This document shows positions 1 through 9,448 of a stretch of DNA of 64,000 nucleotides, piece by piece. Position 1 is the first letter of the stretch; the number at the start of each line of letters is the position of its first letter. A model generated the notes under the pieces. The model ran no database searches. It was given only the letters and a program-made list of their open reading frames with translations, and had not been told where the DNA came from. The stretch is from Leucobacter rhizosphaerae (GTDB lineage: Bacteria > Actinomycetota > Actinomycetes > Actinomycetales > Microbacteriaceae), in assembly GCF_022919175.1 (NCBI RefSeq), contig NZ_CP095043.1, positions 806,001 to 870,000 of the forward strand, in the 5' to 3' direction. A program made the position numbers and the translations under genes.

Positions 1-536
1 GCGGGCTCCTCGAGCGGCGCGACGGCCATGACCCCGCGCAGACGCAGCGTCGACGTCGCGAGCACCCGCTCGGCCAGCGCCTCGAGGCCCGCCGGAGCGA
101 CCCCACCGCGACCGGGATCTTCGGTGAGGTTGACCTGGAGGAAAGCGTCGATCGGCTCGGTCGTGGCCGGATCGAACTCCGAGTCGGCGAGCGCGTCGAC
201 GAGGCGTTCCCGGTCGATCGAGTGGATCGACCGCGCGTAGCGGGCGGCCTGGCGTGCCTTCTTCGTCTGCAGCTGACCGATGAAGTGCCAGTGCAGGTCG
301 AGTGCGGCGAGCTCCTCGGCTTTCGCCTGCGCCTCTTGGTGCCGGTTCTCCCCGACGTCGCGCACGCCGAGCTCCGCGAGCGCGGACACGAGACTCGCGG
401 GGTGGAACTTCGTCACCACGATGAGCGTGAGCTCATCCGCCGACCGCCCCGCGGCGCGCGCCGCATCCGCGATGCCCGCCTGGACGTCGTGGAGCCGCGC
501 GGCCAGCGCGGGGTCGGTCACGGACTCGGTCGACAC
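1..536 (-). CDS. yggS: YggS/PROSC-family PLP-binding protein, C-terminus outside window
   Basis: About 178 N-terminal codons are visible; the family is usually about 230 aa, so the last quarter lies beyond position 1. Members bind pyridoxal 5'-phosphate and act in PLP homeostasis in the cytoplasm; no catalytic reaction is established. The PLP lysine is in the VVTK motif (about residue 43), followed by the conserved GENRxQEA-type segment (seen as VGENRHQEAQAK) and HWHFIGQLQTKKA. The GTG start lies 3 nt after the ftsZ stop, so it is the last visible gene of the dcw transcript. In actinobacteria ftsZ-yggS-sepF is a common order, and sepF would be expected just outside the window. Confidence in family is high. 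Confidence 0.93.
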   Translation of the reverse strand, partial: MSTESVTDPALAARLHDVQAGIADAARAAGRSADELTLIVVTKFHPASLVSALAELGVRDVGENRHQEAQAKAEELAALDLHWHFIGQLQTKKARQAARYARSIHSIDRERLVDALADSEFDPATTEPIDAFLQVNLTEDPGRGGVAPAGLEALAERVLATSTLRLRGVMAVAPLEEP

Positions 537-539
537 GCG

Positions 540-1763
540 CTACCGCAGGAACTCGGGGATGTCGAGATCGTCGTCGTCATCACCGTCGAATGCGGGATCG
601 GGCAGCTGCGCCTCCACGGGCGGGTTCGAGAGCACCTCGCCGAACTGCCCGGTCGGGGGGTTCTGCGTACTCCCGGCGCTGTCGGAGCCGAACGCCGCGG
701 CACCGAGCCCGGCGGCACCGATCCCGGCACCGGCGCGGGTCGGAGCAGCGACCTCGTCGATGCTCTCGATGTGGCTGCCGCGGCGGCCGCGCTCGGTCGT
801 GACGGTCTGCGTCGACGGCTCCTCGTCGAATCCGGCGGCGATGACCGTCACCCGCACCTCGTCGCCGAGGGTGTCGTCGATCACCGTGCCGAAGATGATG
901 TTGGCCTCGGGGTGCACCACGTCCTGCACGAGTGTCGAGGCCTCGTAGATCTCGCTGAGCGCCAGGTTCGAGGAGCCCTGGATCGACAGCAGCACGCCGT
1001 GCGCCCCCTCGACGGAGGCTTCGAGCAGCGGCGACGCGACGGCGAGTTCCGCGGCCTTGATGGCGCGATCCGCCCCTCGGGCGGATCCGATGCCCATGAG
1101 GGCCGCTCCCGCGCCCTGCATGACCGATTTCACGTCGGCGAAGTCGAGGTTGATGAGGCCGGGGGTGGTGATGAGATCGGTGATGCCGGAGACGCCGGCG
1201 AGCAGCACCTGATCGGCGGCGGCGAAGGCCTCGATCATGCTGATGCCGGGCTCGCTGATGTCGAGCAGTCGGTCGTTCGGCACGACGATGAGGGTGTCCA
1301 CGGCGTCGCGGAGTGTGCTGACGCCGGCATCGGCCTGCGCCGCGCGACGCTTGCCCTCGAAGCTGAAGGGACGGGTCACGACGCCGATGGTCAGTGCACC
1401 GATGGACTTGGAGATCCGCGCGACGACCGGGGCCGCACCCGTGCCCGTGCCACCGCCCTCACCCGCGGTCACGAACACCATGTCGGCGCCGGCGAGCGCC
1501 TCCTCGATCTCCTCCGCGTGATCCTCCGCGGCGCGCCGCCCCACCTCGGGGTCGGCGCCCGCGCCGAGGCCGCGCGTGAGCTCGCGTCCGACGTCGAGCT
1601 TGACGTCGGCGTCGCTCAGCAGGAGGGCCTGCGCGTCGGTGTTCACCGCGATGAACTCGACCCCGCGCAACCCGAGCTCGATCATGCGATTCACGGCGTT
1701 GACACCACCGCCACCCACACCGACGACCTTGATCACCGCGAGGTAGTTCTGGTTTGTTGACAC
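540..1763 (-). CDS. ftsZ: Cell division GTPase FtsZ
   Basis: Tubulin-like GTPase that polymerises into the Z-ring at midcell. The 407 aa protein shows the G-box GGGTGTG at residues 103-109, the N-terminal glycine loop [10 protein letters not shown], and the T7-loop NLDFADV near residue 206. A variable linker leads to a C-terminal conserved peptide ending LDIPEFLR, the site that binds partners such as SepF. The start is GTG at 1763, with a strong GGAGG ribosome site about 6 nt upstream. It is the one division gene in the cluster separated by a sizeable gap (122 bp) from its upstream neighbour ftsQ, and that gap holds a promoter candidate and a dyad. Gap and dyad suggest its own regulated transcription. 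Confidence 0.98.
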   Translation of the reverse strand: MSTNQNYLAVIKVVGVGGGGVNAVNRMIELGLRGVEFIAVNTDAQALLLSDADVKLDVGRELTRGLGAGADPEVGRRAAEDHAEEIEEALAGADMVFVTAGEGGGTGTGAAPVVARISKSIGALTIGVVTRPFSFEGKRRAAQADAGVSTLRDAVDTLIVVPNDRLLDISEPGISMIEAFAAADQVLLAGVSGITDLITTPGLINLDFADVKSVMQGAGAALMGIGSARGADRAIKAAELAVASPLLEASVEGAHGVLLSIQGSSNLALSEIYEASTLVQDVVHPEANIIFGTVIDDTLGDEVRVTVIAAGFDEEPSTQTVTTERGRRGSHIESIDEVAAPTRAGAGIGAAGLGAAAFGSDSAGSTQNPPTGQFGEVLSNPPVEAQLPDPAFDGDDDDDLDIPEFLR

Positions 1764-1783
1764 GTGGATCCTCCGCCCCCAAC

Positions 1784-1802
1784 CTTCAACCTCTACCTGA
1801 AG
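1784..1802. promoter_or_regulatory. 19-bp dyad upstream of ftsZ, candidate FtsR operator
   Basis: The plus-strand sequence is CTTCAACCTCTACCTGAAG: arms CTTCA/TGAAG in a 7-5-7 layout, 21-39 bp upstream of the ftsZ start. A near copy (15/19 identical, same spacing) lies at 31244-31262. FtsR, a MerR regulator encoded next to the GarA/OdhI gene, is reported to control ftsZ in Corynebacterium glutamicum, and an FtsR homologue lies at 31290-31967. I do not remember the published FtsR consensus, so the assignment is inference. Confidence 0.5.
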
Positions 1803-1811
1803 TTAAAAGTT

Positions 1812-1841
1812 AGTATCGCCGTATACATTACCTGCCGACAA
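1812..1841 (-). promoter_or_regulatory. Candidate ftsZ promoter
   Basis: On the minus strand TTGTCG (1841-1836) and GATACT (1817-1812) are separated by 18 nt and would start transcription near 1805, in the ftsQ-ftsZ gap. The boxes are imperfect (about 4/6 each) and the dyad at 1784-1802 would then fall just downstream of the start site, so the exact promoter is uncertain. Confidence 0.35.
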
Positions 1842-1885
1842 AGCTATGTCCCTCGCCCACCTCACTCGCGCAGACACGCCGAAAA

Positions 1886-3040
1886 CTACCGGAAGACGGG
1901 CGCACCGGAGGAAGATACGTCGATCTGCTCGATCGCGCGATCGCCGAGGGCCGCCATCATCGAGGTGAGCACGACGGCTTTCCGTCGCGTCTCTTCAGCG
2001 TCGCCCCAGAGCACCTGGACCCCACTCGTGAGTCCCAGTGTCACGTCCTGCCCGCTCGACGCCACGACGGAGCCGACCTGAGCCCGGAGCTCGGCCGGCA
2101 TGTCGCGCAGCACCCGGGCCGCAGCGGCGAACGCGTCCGAGGTCAGGTCGGTGATCCCGCCGGATGCGACGGGTACCCCTCCCACCGGCGCGTCCGCGGT
2201 CCCGAGCAGCACTCCCGCCGCGTCGTAGAGCACGAAGACGCCATCCTGCTCGATCGAGAGCACGGGGAGGCGCTCCTCGATCCGCACCGTGAGCGTGTCC
2301 GGCGGAATCAGCTCGATCGCGTAACGCTGGATCAGGGGGAAGGGCTCGAGTGCCCGGTGCACGTCGCCCTCGTTGACGAGCGCGAGGGGCACCCCGTCGA
2401 AGCGCGCCAGCGCCTGTTCGATGTCGGCGACGTTGACGCTCGTGGCACCGACGACCTGGACGTTCCGCACTGCCATCAGCGGGGTGAAGACCCCCGCGGC
2501 GACGAACACGACGAGCGCACCGACCGTGCCGAGCACGATGAACCAGTTGCGTCGGCGCCGCCGGGCCTCGACGGAGAACCGTCGGCGCTCGCGCCGCTCC
2601 TGCGCGCGGCGCTCCCGGCGCGCGGCGCGGACCCGGCGCTCCGCCAGTCGCACGGGATCAGGCTCGCGCTCGGAGCGGAGCCGCGCGAGGACCCCGCCCG
2701 ACCGCCCGCCGGATCGCCCGTCCTCGGCCAGCTGCACGGTGTCGTAGGAATCCGACTCCGACTCCCGCGCGGCGCGCACCTCGCTGAGGTCGATGGTCTC
2801 GGCCTCGCCCGGAAGCGGGCTCGCCGGTGGTTCCGGATCGCTGGCACCGGATGCGGCGGCGCTCGGCGCAAAGGCTCCAGGCTCCGCGTCGTGCCACTCG
2901 GGTGGTCCCGAGTCCGCGGCGCGCGGCTCCCGCGGCGTCCGCTCCCAGAATCTCCGATCCCGGACCTTCCGTTCCCGGGCACCGGGGTGCTCGGGCTCAG
3001 GCGGCTCCTGAGCCCGGTCGAACCCGTTGGGGCGTTTCAC
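1886..3040 (-). CDS. ftsQ: Cell division protein FtsQ/DivIB
   Basis: Bitopic divisome protein that connects early and late division proteins. It has 384 aa: a long, charged, proline-rich cytoplasmic N-terminus (about 1-165), one membrane segment (about 166-188, [20 protein letters not shown]), then an extracytoplasmic POTRA domain (about 192-262) and the FtsQ domain. The cytoplasmic tail is much longer than in E. coli FtsQ but such extensions are common in actinobacteria. The GTG start overlaps the murC stop (GTGA, 4 bp), implying translational coupling. A 122-bp gap follows before ftsZ. Confidence 0.93.
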   Translation of the reverse strand: MKRPNGFDRAQEPPEPEHPGARERKVRDRRFWERTPREPRAADSGPPEWHDAEPGAFAPSAAASGASDPEPPASPLPGEAETIDLSEVRAARESESDSYDTVQLAEDGRSGGRSGGVLARLRSEREPDPVRLAERRVRAARRERRAQERRERRRFSVEARRRRRNWFIVLGTVGALVVFVAAGVFTPLMAVRNVQVVGATSVNVADIEQALARFDGVPLALVNEGDVHRALEPFPLIQRYAIELIPPDTLTVRIEERLPVLSIEQDGVFVLYDAAGVLLGTADAPVGGVPVASGGITDLTSDAFAAAARVLRDMPAELRAQVGSVVASSGQDVTLGLTSGVQVLWGDAEETRRKAVVLTSMMAALGDRAIEQIDVSSSGAPVFR

Positions 3041-4458
3041 TGACCCGCGGGCTCGAAGCGGTCGCGCAGCGCGGAGACGACCTGCGGGATGATCTGATAC
3101 ACCGTGCCGCAGCTCATGGTCACCATGACGTCACCGGGGCGCGCGAAGTCCGCGAGGTAGTCGGCTGCCCGCTGCCAGTCGTCCACGTACGCGACGCGCG
3201 AGGCGTCCTCGAAGTCGTTCGACACGAGCTCACCCGTGACGCCGGCGACCGGATCCTCCCGCGCACCGTCGACCGCGAGGACCACCGTGTGGTCGGCACC
3301 CCGCTCGAGCACCTCCGCGAACTCGCGGTGGAACAGACGCGTGCGGCTGAAGAGGTGCGGCTGATGGATCGCGATGAGGCGCCCCTCGCCGACCACGGCG
3401 CGCGCCGAGTCGAGCAGCGCCGCGACCTCGGTCGGGTGATGCGCGTAGTCGTCGTAGACCCGGACCCCTGCGACGTCGGCGTGGAACTCGAAGCGGCGCT
3501 TGGTGCCGCCGAACTGCGCGATCGCGGCGAGCGAAGCCGCGGCATCGAAGCCGAGCGCCGTCAGCACCGCCAGGGCGCCGACTGCGTTCACCGCGTTGTG
3601 GCGGCCGTAGACGCCGAGCTGAGCCTCGTACCGCTCCCCCGCGATCTCCGCTGCGAAGCGCACGGGGCCGGAGTCGTCGATGTCGACGAGCCGCACGTCG
3701 GCGTCCTCGGCTTCTCCGAACGTGCGGATCGCGACCGTGCTGCCGGTCTCACGGAGCGCCGCGAGCACCTCGAGCGCCCCGGGATCGTCGGCCGAGATCA
3801 CGACCTGCTCGCGCGCCGCGCGCGCGAAGTCCACGAACGCCTGCATGAACGCCTCGCGCGAGCCGTAGAAGTCGAGGTGCTCGGGATCCACATTGGTGAT
3901 GAGCGCCACGGCCGTGTCGTAGATGAGGAAGGACTTGTCGGATTCGTCGGCCTCGATCACAAACAGGTCGTCGGCGCCGGGTGCCGAGCTCACCCCCAGG
4001 GACTCGATGATCCCGCCGTTCACGAACGAGGGGTCGGCACCGAGACCGAGGAGGCCGGTGACGACCATGCCGGTGGAGGTGGTCTTGCCGTGCGCGCCCG
4101 CGACCGAGACCGTGCGCTTGCCGCGCGCGAGCCACGCCAGCGCCTGCGAGCGGTGCAGCACGGGCAGGCCCGTCGCGAGCGCGAGCTGGTACTCCGGATT
4201 GTCGGTCCAGAGCGCGCCCGTCACCACGAGCGCGGTGGCGTCGCCGACGTGGGCGGCGTCGTGCCCGATCGCGACCGGGATGCCGATCTCCTCGAGCGCG
4301 CGGGTCGAGTAGTTCGCACTGCGGTCGGAGCCCGTGACCGGCACGCCGGCCTGGTGCATCATGCGGGCGATCCCGCTCATGCCGGAGCCGCCGATGCCGA
4401 CGAAGTGGACCCGTCCGAGGTGCTCCGGAACGTCCAGTTCGAGGTCGGGGTAGATCAT
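3037..4458 (-). CDS. murC: UDP-N-acetylmuramate ligase MurC
   Basis: Cytoplasmic ATP-dependent ligase that adds the first amino acid to UDP-MurNAc. It has 473 aa from ATG 4458, chosen because AAGGAG lies about 7 nt upstream and the conserved [14 protein letters not shown] nucleotide loop follows at about residue 18; an open frame continues upstream but looks non-coding. The ATP-binding GAHGKTT is at 121-127. L-Ala is the usual substrate. B-type peptidoglycans of Microbacteriaceae carry Gly at this position, so the natural substrate here may be glycine; the sequence alone does not decide. It overlaps ftsQ by 4 bp. A 125-bp gap separates it from murG and holds a possible promoter and a mini-ORF. 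Confidence 0.97.
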   Translation of the reverse strand: MIYPDLELDVPEHLGRVHFVGIGGSGMSGIARMMHQAGVPVTGSDRSANYSTRALEEIGIPVAIGHDAAHVGDATALVVTGALWTDNPEYQLALATGLPVLHRSQALAWLARGKRTVSVAGAHGKTTSTGMVVTGLLGLGADPSFVNGGIIESLGVSSAPGADDLFVIEADESDKSFLIYDTAVALITNVDPEHLDFYGSREAFMQAFVDFARAAREQVVISADDPGALEVLAALRETGSTVAIRTFGEAEDADVRLVDIDDSGPVRFAAEIAGERYEAQLGVYGRHNAVNAVGALAVLTALGFDAAASLAAIAQFGGTKRRFEFHADVAGVRVYDDYAHHPTEVAALLDSARAVVGEGRLIAIHQPHLFSRTRLFHREFAEVLERGADHTVVLAVDGAREDPVAGVTGELVSNDFEDASRVAYVDDWQRAADYLADFARPGDVMVTMSCGTVYQIIPQVVSALRDRFEPAGQ

Positions 4459-4478
4459 CGGGGCTCCTTCTCGGTCAT
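4455..4478 (-). other. Seven-codon leader ORF overlapping the murC start
   Basis: ATG at 4478 opens a frame reading MTEKEPR and stops with TGA (4457-4455), which overlaps the murC ATG (4458-4456) as ATGA. The murC Shine-Dalgarno lies inside this mini-ORF. It may couple translation or may simply be chance; no ribosome site is evident for it except a possible very short leader from the TATCCT box. Confidence 0.25.
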
Positions 4479-4487
4479 TGCTCGTCA

Positions 4488-4493
4488 AGGATA
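4488..4493 (-). promoter_or_regulatory. Candidate -10 box for murC
   Basis: The minus strand reads TATCCT, a TANNNT -10 box about 30 nt upstream of the murC start in the murG-murC gap. No convincing -35 box is seen. With the unusual 125-bp gap this suggests an internal promoter serving murC-ftsQ. Confidence 0.3.
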
Positions 4494-4583
4494 GCGCGCG
4501 GCACCTCGGAATCACGGACGCGGGCGGCCGCGCCGCGGGATGGGGGTCGCAGCGCCGCGGGTCGGTGGGCCCCGCGCCGCGGA

Positions 4584-5660
4584 TCAGCGCGCGGCGCGCG
4601 CCTCGTGCACCAGGTCGAGCAGCCGCTCGGTGCCGTCGAGCGATCCCGCGCTCCGCGCGCGTCGGGACATCTCCGCGAGTCGCGCCTCGTCGCTGAGCAG
4701 CGGGATCAGCGTGCCGCGCACCCACTCCGGGGTCAGCGCCGCGTCCTCCACGAGGATCGCGCCCCCGGCGTCGACGACACTCGCGGCGTTGAAGCGCTGT
4801 TCGCCGTTGCCGTGCCCGTACGGCACCAGGATCGCCGGAACGCCGAGTCCCGCGAGTTCGCTCACCGTCGTCGATCCGGCGCGCGAGACGGCCAGGTCGC
4901 AGGCCGCAAAGGCCAGATCCATGCGGTCGCAATACGGGATCACGTGGTACCCGGCGACACCCGGATCCTCCACCTCCGTGAGTCCGCCCCAGACGTGCAG
5001 CACCTGCACCCCGGCACCGACGAGCTCGGCTGCGGCGCCGGAAATGCCCTGATTGATCGCACGAGCGCCGAGCGACCCCCCGGTCACGAGCAGGGTCGTG
5101 CGCTCGGGATCGAGCCCGAAGTGCTCCCGCGCCGACGTGCGAAGCGCAGCGCGGTCGAGGCCCGTGATCTCGGGCCGGAGCGGCATCCCGGTGACCCGTG
5201 CTCCGCGGATCGGGGTTCCGGGGAACGTGACGGCGACGTACTCGGTGCTCCGCGCGCCGAGTCGGTTCGCGAGGCCGGGTTTCGCGTTGGCCTCGTGGAT
5301 CACGACCGGCACGCCCTCCGCCCGGGCCGCGCGGTAGGCCGGGGCCGCTGCGTACCCGCCGAAGCCGACGACGACGTCGATGCGCCGCTCGCGGATGCGC
5401 GCGCGGACCTCCCGCACCGCCCGGGCGAAGCGAGCCGGGAAGCGCAGGGCCGCGAGGTTCGGGCGACGCGGGAACGGCAGCCGCTCGATGAACGCGAGTT
5501 CGAAGCCCCGCTCGGGCACGAGCCGGGCCTCGAGCCCCTCCCGGGTGCCGAGCACCAGGATCTCAGCGTCCGGCTCCTCGGCGCGGATCAGGTCGGCGAG
5601 GGCGAGCAGCGGGTTGACGTGGCCCGCCGTGCCTCCGCCCGCCAGGAGATAGTTCGTCAC
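4584..5660 (-). CDS. murG: UDP-GlcNAc:lipid I transferase MurG
   Basis: Peripheral membrane GT28 glycosyltransferase that converts lipid I to lipid II at the cytoplasmic face. It has 358 aa from GTG 5660, whose GTGA overlaps the ftsW stop. The lipid-side loop GGGTAGH is at residues 8-14, and the C-terminal UDP-GlcNAc-binding segment reads [26 protein letters not shown]...EQ. An open frame continues further upstream, but only from this GTG does the protein begin with the family's normal N-terminus. Next in the operon is murC after a 125-bp gap. Confidence 0.96.
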   Translation of the reverse strand: MTNYLLAGGGTAGHVNPLLALADLIRAEEPDAEILVLGTREGLEARLVPERGFELAFIERLPFPRRPNLAALRFPARFARAVREVRARIRERRIDVVVGFGGYAAAPAYRAARAEGVPVVIHEANAKPGLANRLGARSTEYVAVTFPGTPIRGARVTGMPLRPEITGLDRAALRTSAREHFGLDPERTTLLVTGGSLGARAINQGISGAAAELVGAGVQVLHVWGGLTEVEDPGVAGYHVIPYCDRMDLAFAACDLAVSRAGSTTVSELAGLGVPAILVPYGHGNGEQRFNAASVVDAGGAILVEDAALTPEWVRGTLIPLLSDEARLAEMSRRARSAGSLDGTERLLDLVHEARAAR

Positions 5661-6883
5661 CGTGCAGTCCTTCCGTCGGCGGCCGCGAGTTCGGCCTGGT
5701 AGTCGGAGCCGTCGCGGGCGATCGAGATGACCACCCCGAGCGCGAGCAGACAGGCGATCAGCGCCGTGCCGCCCGCGCTGATGAGCGGCAGCGGCACGCC
5801 GAGCACCGGCAGCACGCCGATCACGACCCCGATGTTCACGAAGGCCTGCCCGACGATCCAGACGAGGATGCCGCCCACCACGGCCTTGCCGAAGCGGTCG
5901 CGCGCGCGGGAGATCACCCGGAGCAGCACCGCCGCGAGGGCGATGAACAGGACGATCACGAGCAGCGCGCCGATCAGGCCGAGCTCCTCGCCGATGATCG
6001 CGAAGATGTAGTCGTTGTCGGCCGCGGGCAGCCAGGACCACTTGGCCTTGGATCCGCCGAGCCCCACCCCGAAGAGCCCGCCTCCGGCGAGCGCCCAGAG
6101 CCCGTGGAGGGGCTGCCAGCCGAGACCGCTGTAGTCGTCGTTGCCGGCCGCGTGGCCGAAGAGCCGAGCCATGCGGTTCGGGCTCGTGACCACGAAGAAG
6201 ATGACGGCGAGCAGGCCGCCCAGGGCGACGACCCCGAGGGTCTTCCAGCTCACACCGCCGAAGTACATGGCCCCGAGCACCAGCGCGGCCATGATGAGCA
6301 CGGTGCCGAGGTCGCGGCCGAGGAGCACGAGACCGAGCACGAGCACCGCACCGGGCACGACGACTGGCACGATCTCGTGCCGCATCTGCCCGAGGAGTGG
6401 CTCCTTCTTCAGCAGCACCGCGCCGATCCAGACGACCAGCGCGAGCTTCAGCGCCTCAGACGGCTGCGCGCCGAACCCGCCGATCTGGATCCAGTTCCGG
6501 TTGCCGTACACCTCGACTCCGAGGGGCGTGAACACGAGCAGCTGCAGCACGATGCCGAGGCCCAGCAGCGCCCACGACCAGCGCTTCCAGAACGACACGG
6601 GCATGGCGGCCGCCAGCAGCATGAGCGGCAGGCCGATGATCGCGAAGGTCGCCTGGCGCCAGAAGCCGCCGAAGAACCCCTGGTCGGCGACGTACGAGGT
6701 GATCGACGACGACGACAGCACCATGATGAGCCCGAACCCGACGAGCAGGAGGGTGATGGCGTACAGCGCCGCGACCGTGTGGTCGGACCCTGCCCGGAGC
6801 GCCGCCCCGAGCTGGATGCGCGATTGCCCGAGCGCGCCGCGCTCAGGCTCCGGCTGCCGCGGAGGGGTTGCCACCCGCGCCAC
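5657..6883 (-). CDS. ftsW: SEDS peptidoglycan polymerase FtsW
   Basis: Polytopic membrane protein of the SEDS family that polymerises lipid II at the septum with its partner FtsI. The 408 aa sequence has about ten membrane segments, and the C-terminal signature PLPLISAGGTALIACL is clear. Two GTG starts are possible: 6883, or 6874, where GGAGGT sits about 7 nt upstream and gives the better ribosome site (405 aa). It overlaps the end of murD by about 32-41 bp and overlaps murG by 4 bp. Its partner ftsI lies five genes upstream in the same cluster. Confidence 0.95.
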   Translation of the reverse strand: MARVATPPRQPEPERGALGQSRIQLGAALRAGSDHTVAALYAITLLLVGFGLIMVLSSSSITSYVADQGFFGGFWRQATFAIIGLPLMLLAAAMPVSFWKRWSWALLGLGIVLQLLVFTPLGVEVYGNRNWIQIGGFGAQPSEALKLALVVWIGAVLLKKEPLLGQMRHEIVPVVVPGAVLVLGLVLLGRDLGTVLIMAALVLGAMYFGGVSWKTLGVVALGGLLAVIFFVVTSPNRMARLFGHAAGNDDYSGLGWQPLHGLWALAGGGLFGVGLGGSKAKWSWLPAADNDYIFAIIGEELGLIGALLVIVLFIALAAVLLRVISRARDRFGKAVVGGILVWIVGQAFVNIGVVIGVLPVLGVPLPLISAGGTALIACLLALGVVISIARDGSDYQAELAAADGRTAR

Positions 6884-8363
6884 CTCCGGGGAGTTGCTGC
6901 ACGGCCGATTGGAAGCGGCGGCCGCGATCCGCGTAGTCGGTGAACTGGTCCATCGATGCGGCGGCCGGCGAGAGGAGCACGGTGTCGCCCGGGCGGGCGA
7001 TGCGCGCGGCCGCTGCCACGGCCTCGTCCATCACGTCCGCGGGCGCCGCCTCGATCTCGATCACGGGACGCTCCCCCAGGTGGCGCGCCAGCGCGGCGAC
7101 GACCTCGGCGCGATCGACGCCGATCACGATCGCCCCGCGGAGTCGATCCGCGTGGGTGCGCACGAGCTCGTCGATGTCGACACCCTTCAGGAGCCCGCCC
7201 ACGATCCAGACGACGTCGCGCATCGCACGCAGGGACGCGTCGGCGGCGTGCGCGTTCGTCGCCTTCGAGTCGTCGATGTAGTGGACGCCGCCGACCTCGC
7301 CCACGCGCTGGGCGCGGTGCGGATCCGGGGTGAAGGTCAGGATCGCCCGCGCGACCGCGTCGGGCGCGACACCACGAGCGCGCGCGAGAGCGCTCGCGGC
7401 GAGCACGTTCTGCACCATATGCGGCGCCGCGAGGTCACGGTCGCGCAGCTCGTCGACCGTCACGAGCTCGTAGGCCTCGCTGCGACGCCCCTCGTGGAAA
7501 CCGCGGTCGACGAGGATGCCCTCGACGACCCCGAAGCCGCTCGGGGGCGGGGTGTCGAGCCCGAAGCTGATGGCCCGGGCGCCCTCGACGACGTCCGCCT
7601 CCTCCACCATGCGCTCGGTCGCCGCGTCGGCCCGGTTGTAGACGCACGCCACCTGGGTGTGCTCGTAGACCTTCGCCTTGGCCCGGCGGTAGGCGTCGGC
7701 GCTGCCGTGCCAGTCGAGGTGGTCGTCGGCGATGTTGAGGCAGACGCTCGCGTAGGGCGAGATCTCGCCGAGGCGCTCGAGCTGGAAGCTCGACAGCTCG
7801 ACCACGATCGTGTCGTAGCCCTGCGGATCGCGCAGCGCATCGAGGATCGGGATCCCGATGTTGCCGGCCGGGGTCGCACGGAGCCCGCCCGCGACGAGCA
7901 TGTGCGCCGTCAGCTGCGTGGTCGTCGTCTTCCCGTTGGTGCCCGTGATGCAGATCCAGTCCGCGATGCGCGGGGTCTTGTCCCGCAGCCGCCAGCCGAG
8001 CTCGATATCCCCCCAGACGACGATGCCCTCCGCGATCGCCCACGCGGTGAGCGGGTGATCCGGGCGGTAGCCGGGCGACACGACGACGAGCTCCGGATCG
8101 AACACCCGCAGGTCGGTGAGCTGTCCGGCGGTGTCCTCGTCGCAGTAGCGCTCCGAGCCGATGACATCGAGCAGGTGCTCGCGATCGGGATCGGGCGCGC
8201 CCGCGATCACCCGGACCCGGGCGCCGAGCTCGACCAGGGTGTCGGCGACGGAGAACCCCGTCACCCCGAGCCCGAGCACCGCGACCCGGAGGTCCGTCCA
8301 GTCGTGGTGCCAACTCGTCAGCGCCAGTACCCGGTCCCGCGTCGTACCCACGTCGTCTCCCAT
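6843..8363 (-). CDS. murD: UDP-MurNAc-X:D-glutamate ligase MurD
   Basis: Cytoplasmic Mur ligase adding D-glutamate to the nucleotide precursor. It has 506 aa from ATG 8363, whose first base is shared with the mraY TGA stop (TGATG). The N-terminal Rossmann loop VLGLGVTGFS is at about 29-38 and the ATP-binding GTNGKTT at 141-147. It is slightly longer than the usual 450 aa because of the N-terminus and a Gly/Ala-rich C-terminal tail that overlaps the ftsW start. Confidence 0.96.
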   Translation of the reverse strand: MGDDVGTTRDRVLALTSWHHDWTDLRVAVLGLGVTGFSVADTLVELGARVRVIAGAPDPDREHLLDVIGSERYCDEDTAGQLTDLRVFDPELVVVSPGYRPDHPLTAWAIAEGIVVWGDIELGWRLRDKTPRIADWICITGTNGKTTTTQLTAHMLVAGGLRATPAGNIGIPILDALRDPQGYDTIVVELSSFQLERLGEISPYASVCLNIADDHLDWHGSADAYRRAKAKVYEHTQVACVYNRADAATERMVEEADVVEGARAISFGLDTPPPSGFGVVEGILVDRGFHEGRRSEAYELVTVDELRDRDLAAPHMVQNVLAASALARARGVAPDAVARAILTFTPDPHRAQRVGEVGGVHYIDDSKATNAHAADASLRAMRDVVWIVGGLLKGVDIDELVRTHADRLRGAIVIGVDRAEVVAALARHLGERPVIEIEAAPADVMDEAVAAAARIARPGDTVLLSPAAASMDQFTDYADRGRRFQSAVQQLPGGGAGGNPSAAAGA

Positions 8364-9448
8364 CAGTTCTGCAGCAGCCATTCGCCGTAGAAGGCGCCGA
8401 CCCCGGCGATCACGAACAGCGCCGCGATGATCCAGAACCGTACGACCACGGTCACCTCGGCCCACCCCTTGAGCTCGAAGTGGTGGTGGATCGGGCTCAT
8501 GAGGAAGATGCGTTTGCCGCGAGTCACCTTGAAGTACGCGCGCTGCAGGATGACCGATCCCGACTCGATGATGAACAGGCCGCCGAGCAGGATGAGCAGG
8601 AGCTCCGTCTGCGTCAGAATCGCGAACGCCGCGATCGCACCGCCGAGGCCGAGCGAGCCCGTGTCGCCCATGTACACCTGGGCGGGGCTCGTGTTCCACC
8701 ACAGGAAGCCGCCGAGACCGCCGAGGAACGCCGCCGCGACGACCGCGAGGTCCATCGGATCGCGCACCAGGTAGCAGCCGGCCTCGTAGGCCGTGTGGAA
8801 GCAGCTCTGCGAGGCCTGCCAGAACCCGATGATCAGGTAGGCGCCGAAGACGAGGATCGACGCGCCCCCCGCGAGCCCGTCGAGGCCGTCGGTCACGTTC
8901 ACCGAGTTCGTGGTCGCGACGACGATGAAGATGATCCAGAGCACGAAGAGGCTGAACCCGAGGATCGCGCCGAGCGACATGAAATCGAACGGGAGATCGC
9001 GGAACAGCGAGACGTGCGTCGATGCGGGGGTGACCCCCTGCTCGTTCGGGAACCGCAGGGCGAGCACCGCGAAGACGATCGCGATGAGCACCTGGCCGGT
9101 GATCTTCGCCCAGCCGCCCAGCCCGAGCGACTGCTGCTTGCGGGTCTTCAGGAAGTCGTCGATGAACCCGACGGCACCGGCGCCGACGGCCATGAGGATC
9201 ACCAGCAGCGCGGACGGCGTGGGGGTCTCGCCCATGATCGTCTTGCCGAGGAAGTAGGCGATCACGGCGCCCGAGATGAAGATCAGTCCGCCCATGGTGG
9301 GCGTGCCGCGCTTCGCGAAGTGCGACTCGGGGCCGTCCTCACGGATGAACTGGCCCCAGTGGAGCTTGCGGAAGCCCCGCACGAACAGCGGTGTGAGCAG
9401 CAGCGAGTAGAGCAGCGAAAAACCACCCGCGATGAGCAGTGAGATCAT
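8363..9448 (-). CDS. mraY: Phospho-MurNAc-pentapeptide transferase MraY
   Basis: Integral membrane enzyme that moves phospho-MurNAc-peptide from UDP to undecaprenyl phosphate, forming lipid I. The 361 aa protein has about ten membrane segments, the PTMGG motif near residue 50, the catalytic region [15 protein letters not shown], and the C-terminal PIHHHFE metal-associated motif. The ATG start overlaps the murF stop (ATGA). Its length is typical. Confidence 0.97.
   Translation of the reverse strand: MISLLIAGGFSLLYSLLLTPLFVRGFRKLHWGQFIREDGPESHFAKRGTPTMGGLIFISGAVIAYFLGKTIMGETPTPSALLVILMAVGAGAVGFIDDFLKTRKQQSLGLGGWAKITGQVLIAIVFAVLALRFPNEQGVTPASTHVSLFRDLPFDFMSLGAILGFSLFVLWIIFIVVATTNSVNVTDGLDGLAGGASILVFGAYLIIGFWQASQSCFHTAYEAGCYLVRDPMDLAVVAAAFLGGLGGFLWWNTSPAQVYMGDTGSLGLGGAIAAFAILTQTELLLILLGGLFIIESGSVILQRAYFKVTRGKRIFLMSPIHHHFELKGWAEVTVVVRFWIIAALFVIAGVGAFYGEWLLQN

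Noticed and set aside
222..4494. Long plus-strand frames opposite ftsZ, ftsQ and murC
   Set aside because: Same artefact: no ribosome sites, low-complexity Arg-rich translations, and genes on the other strand are certain.
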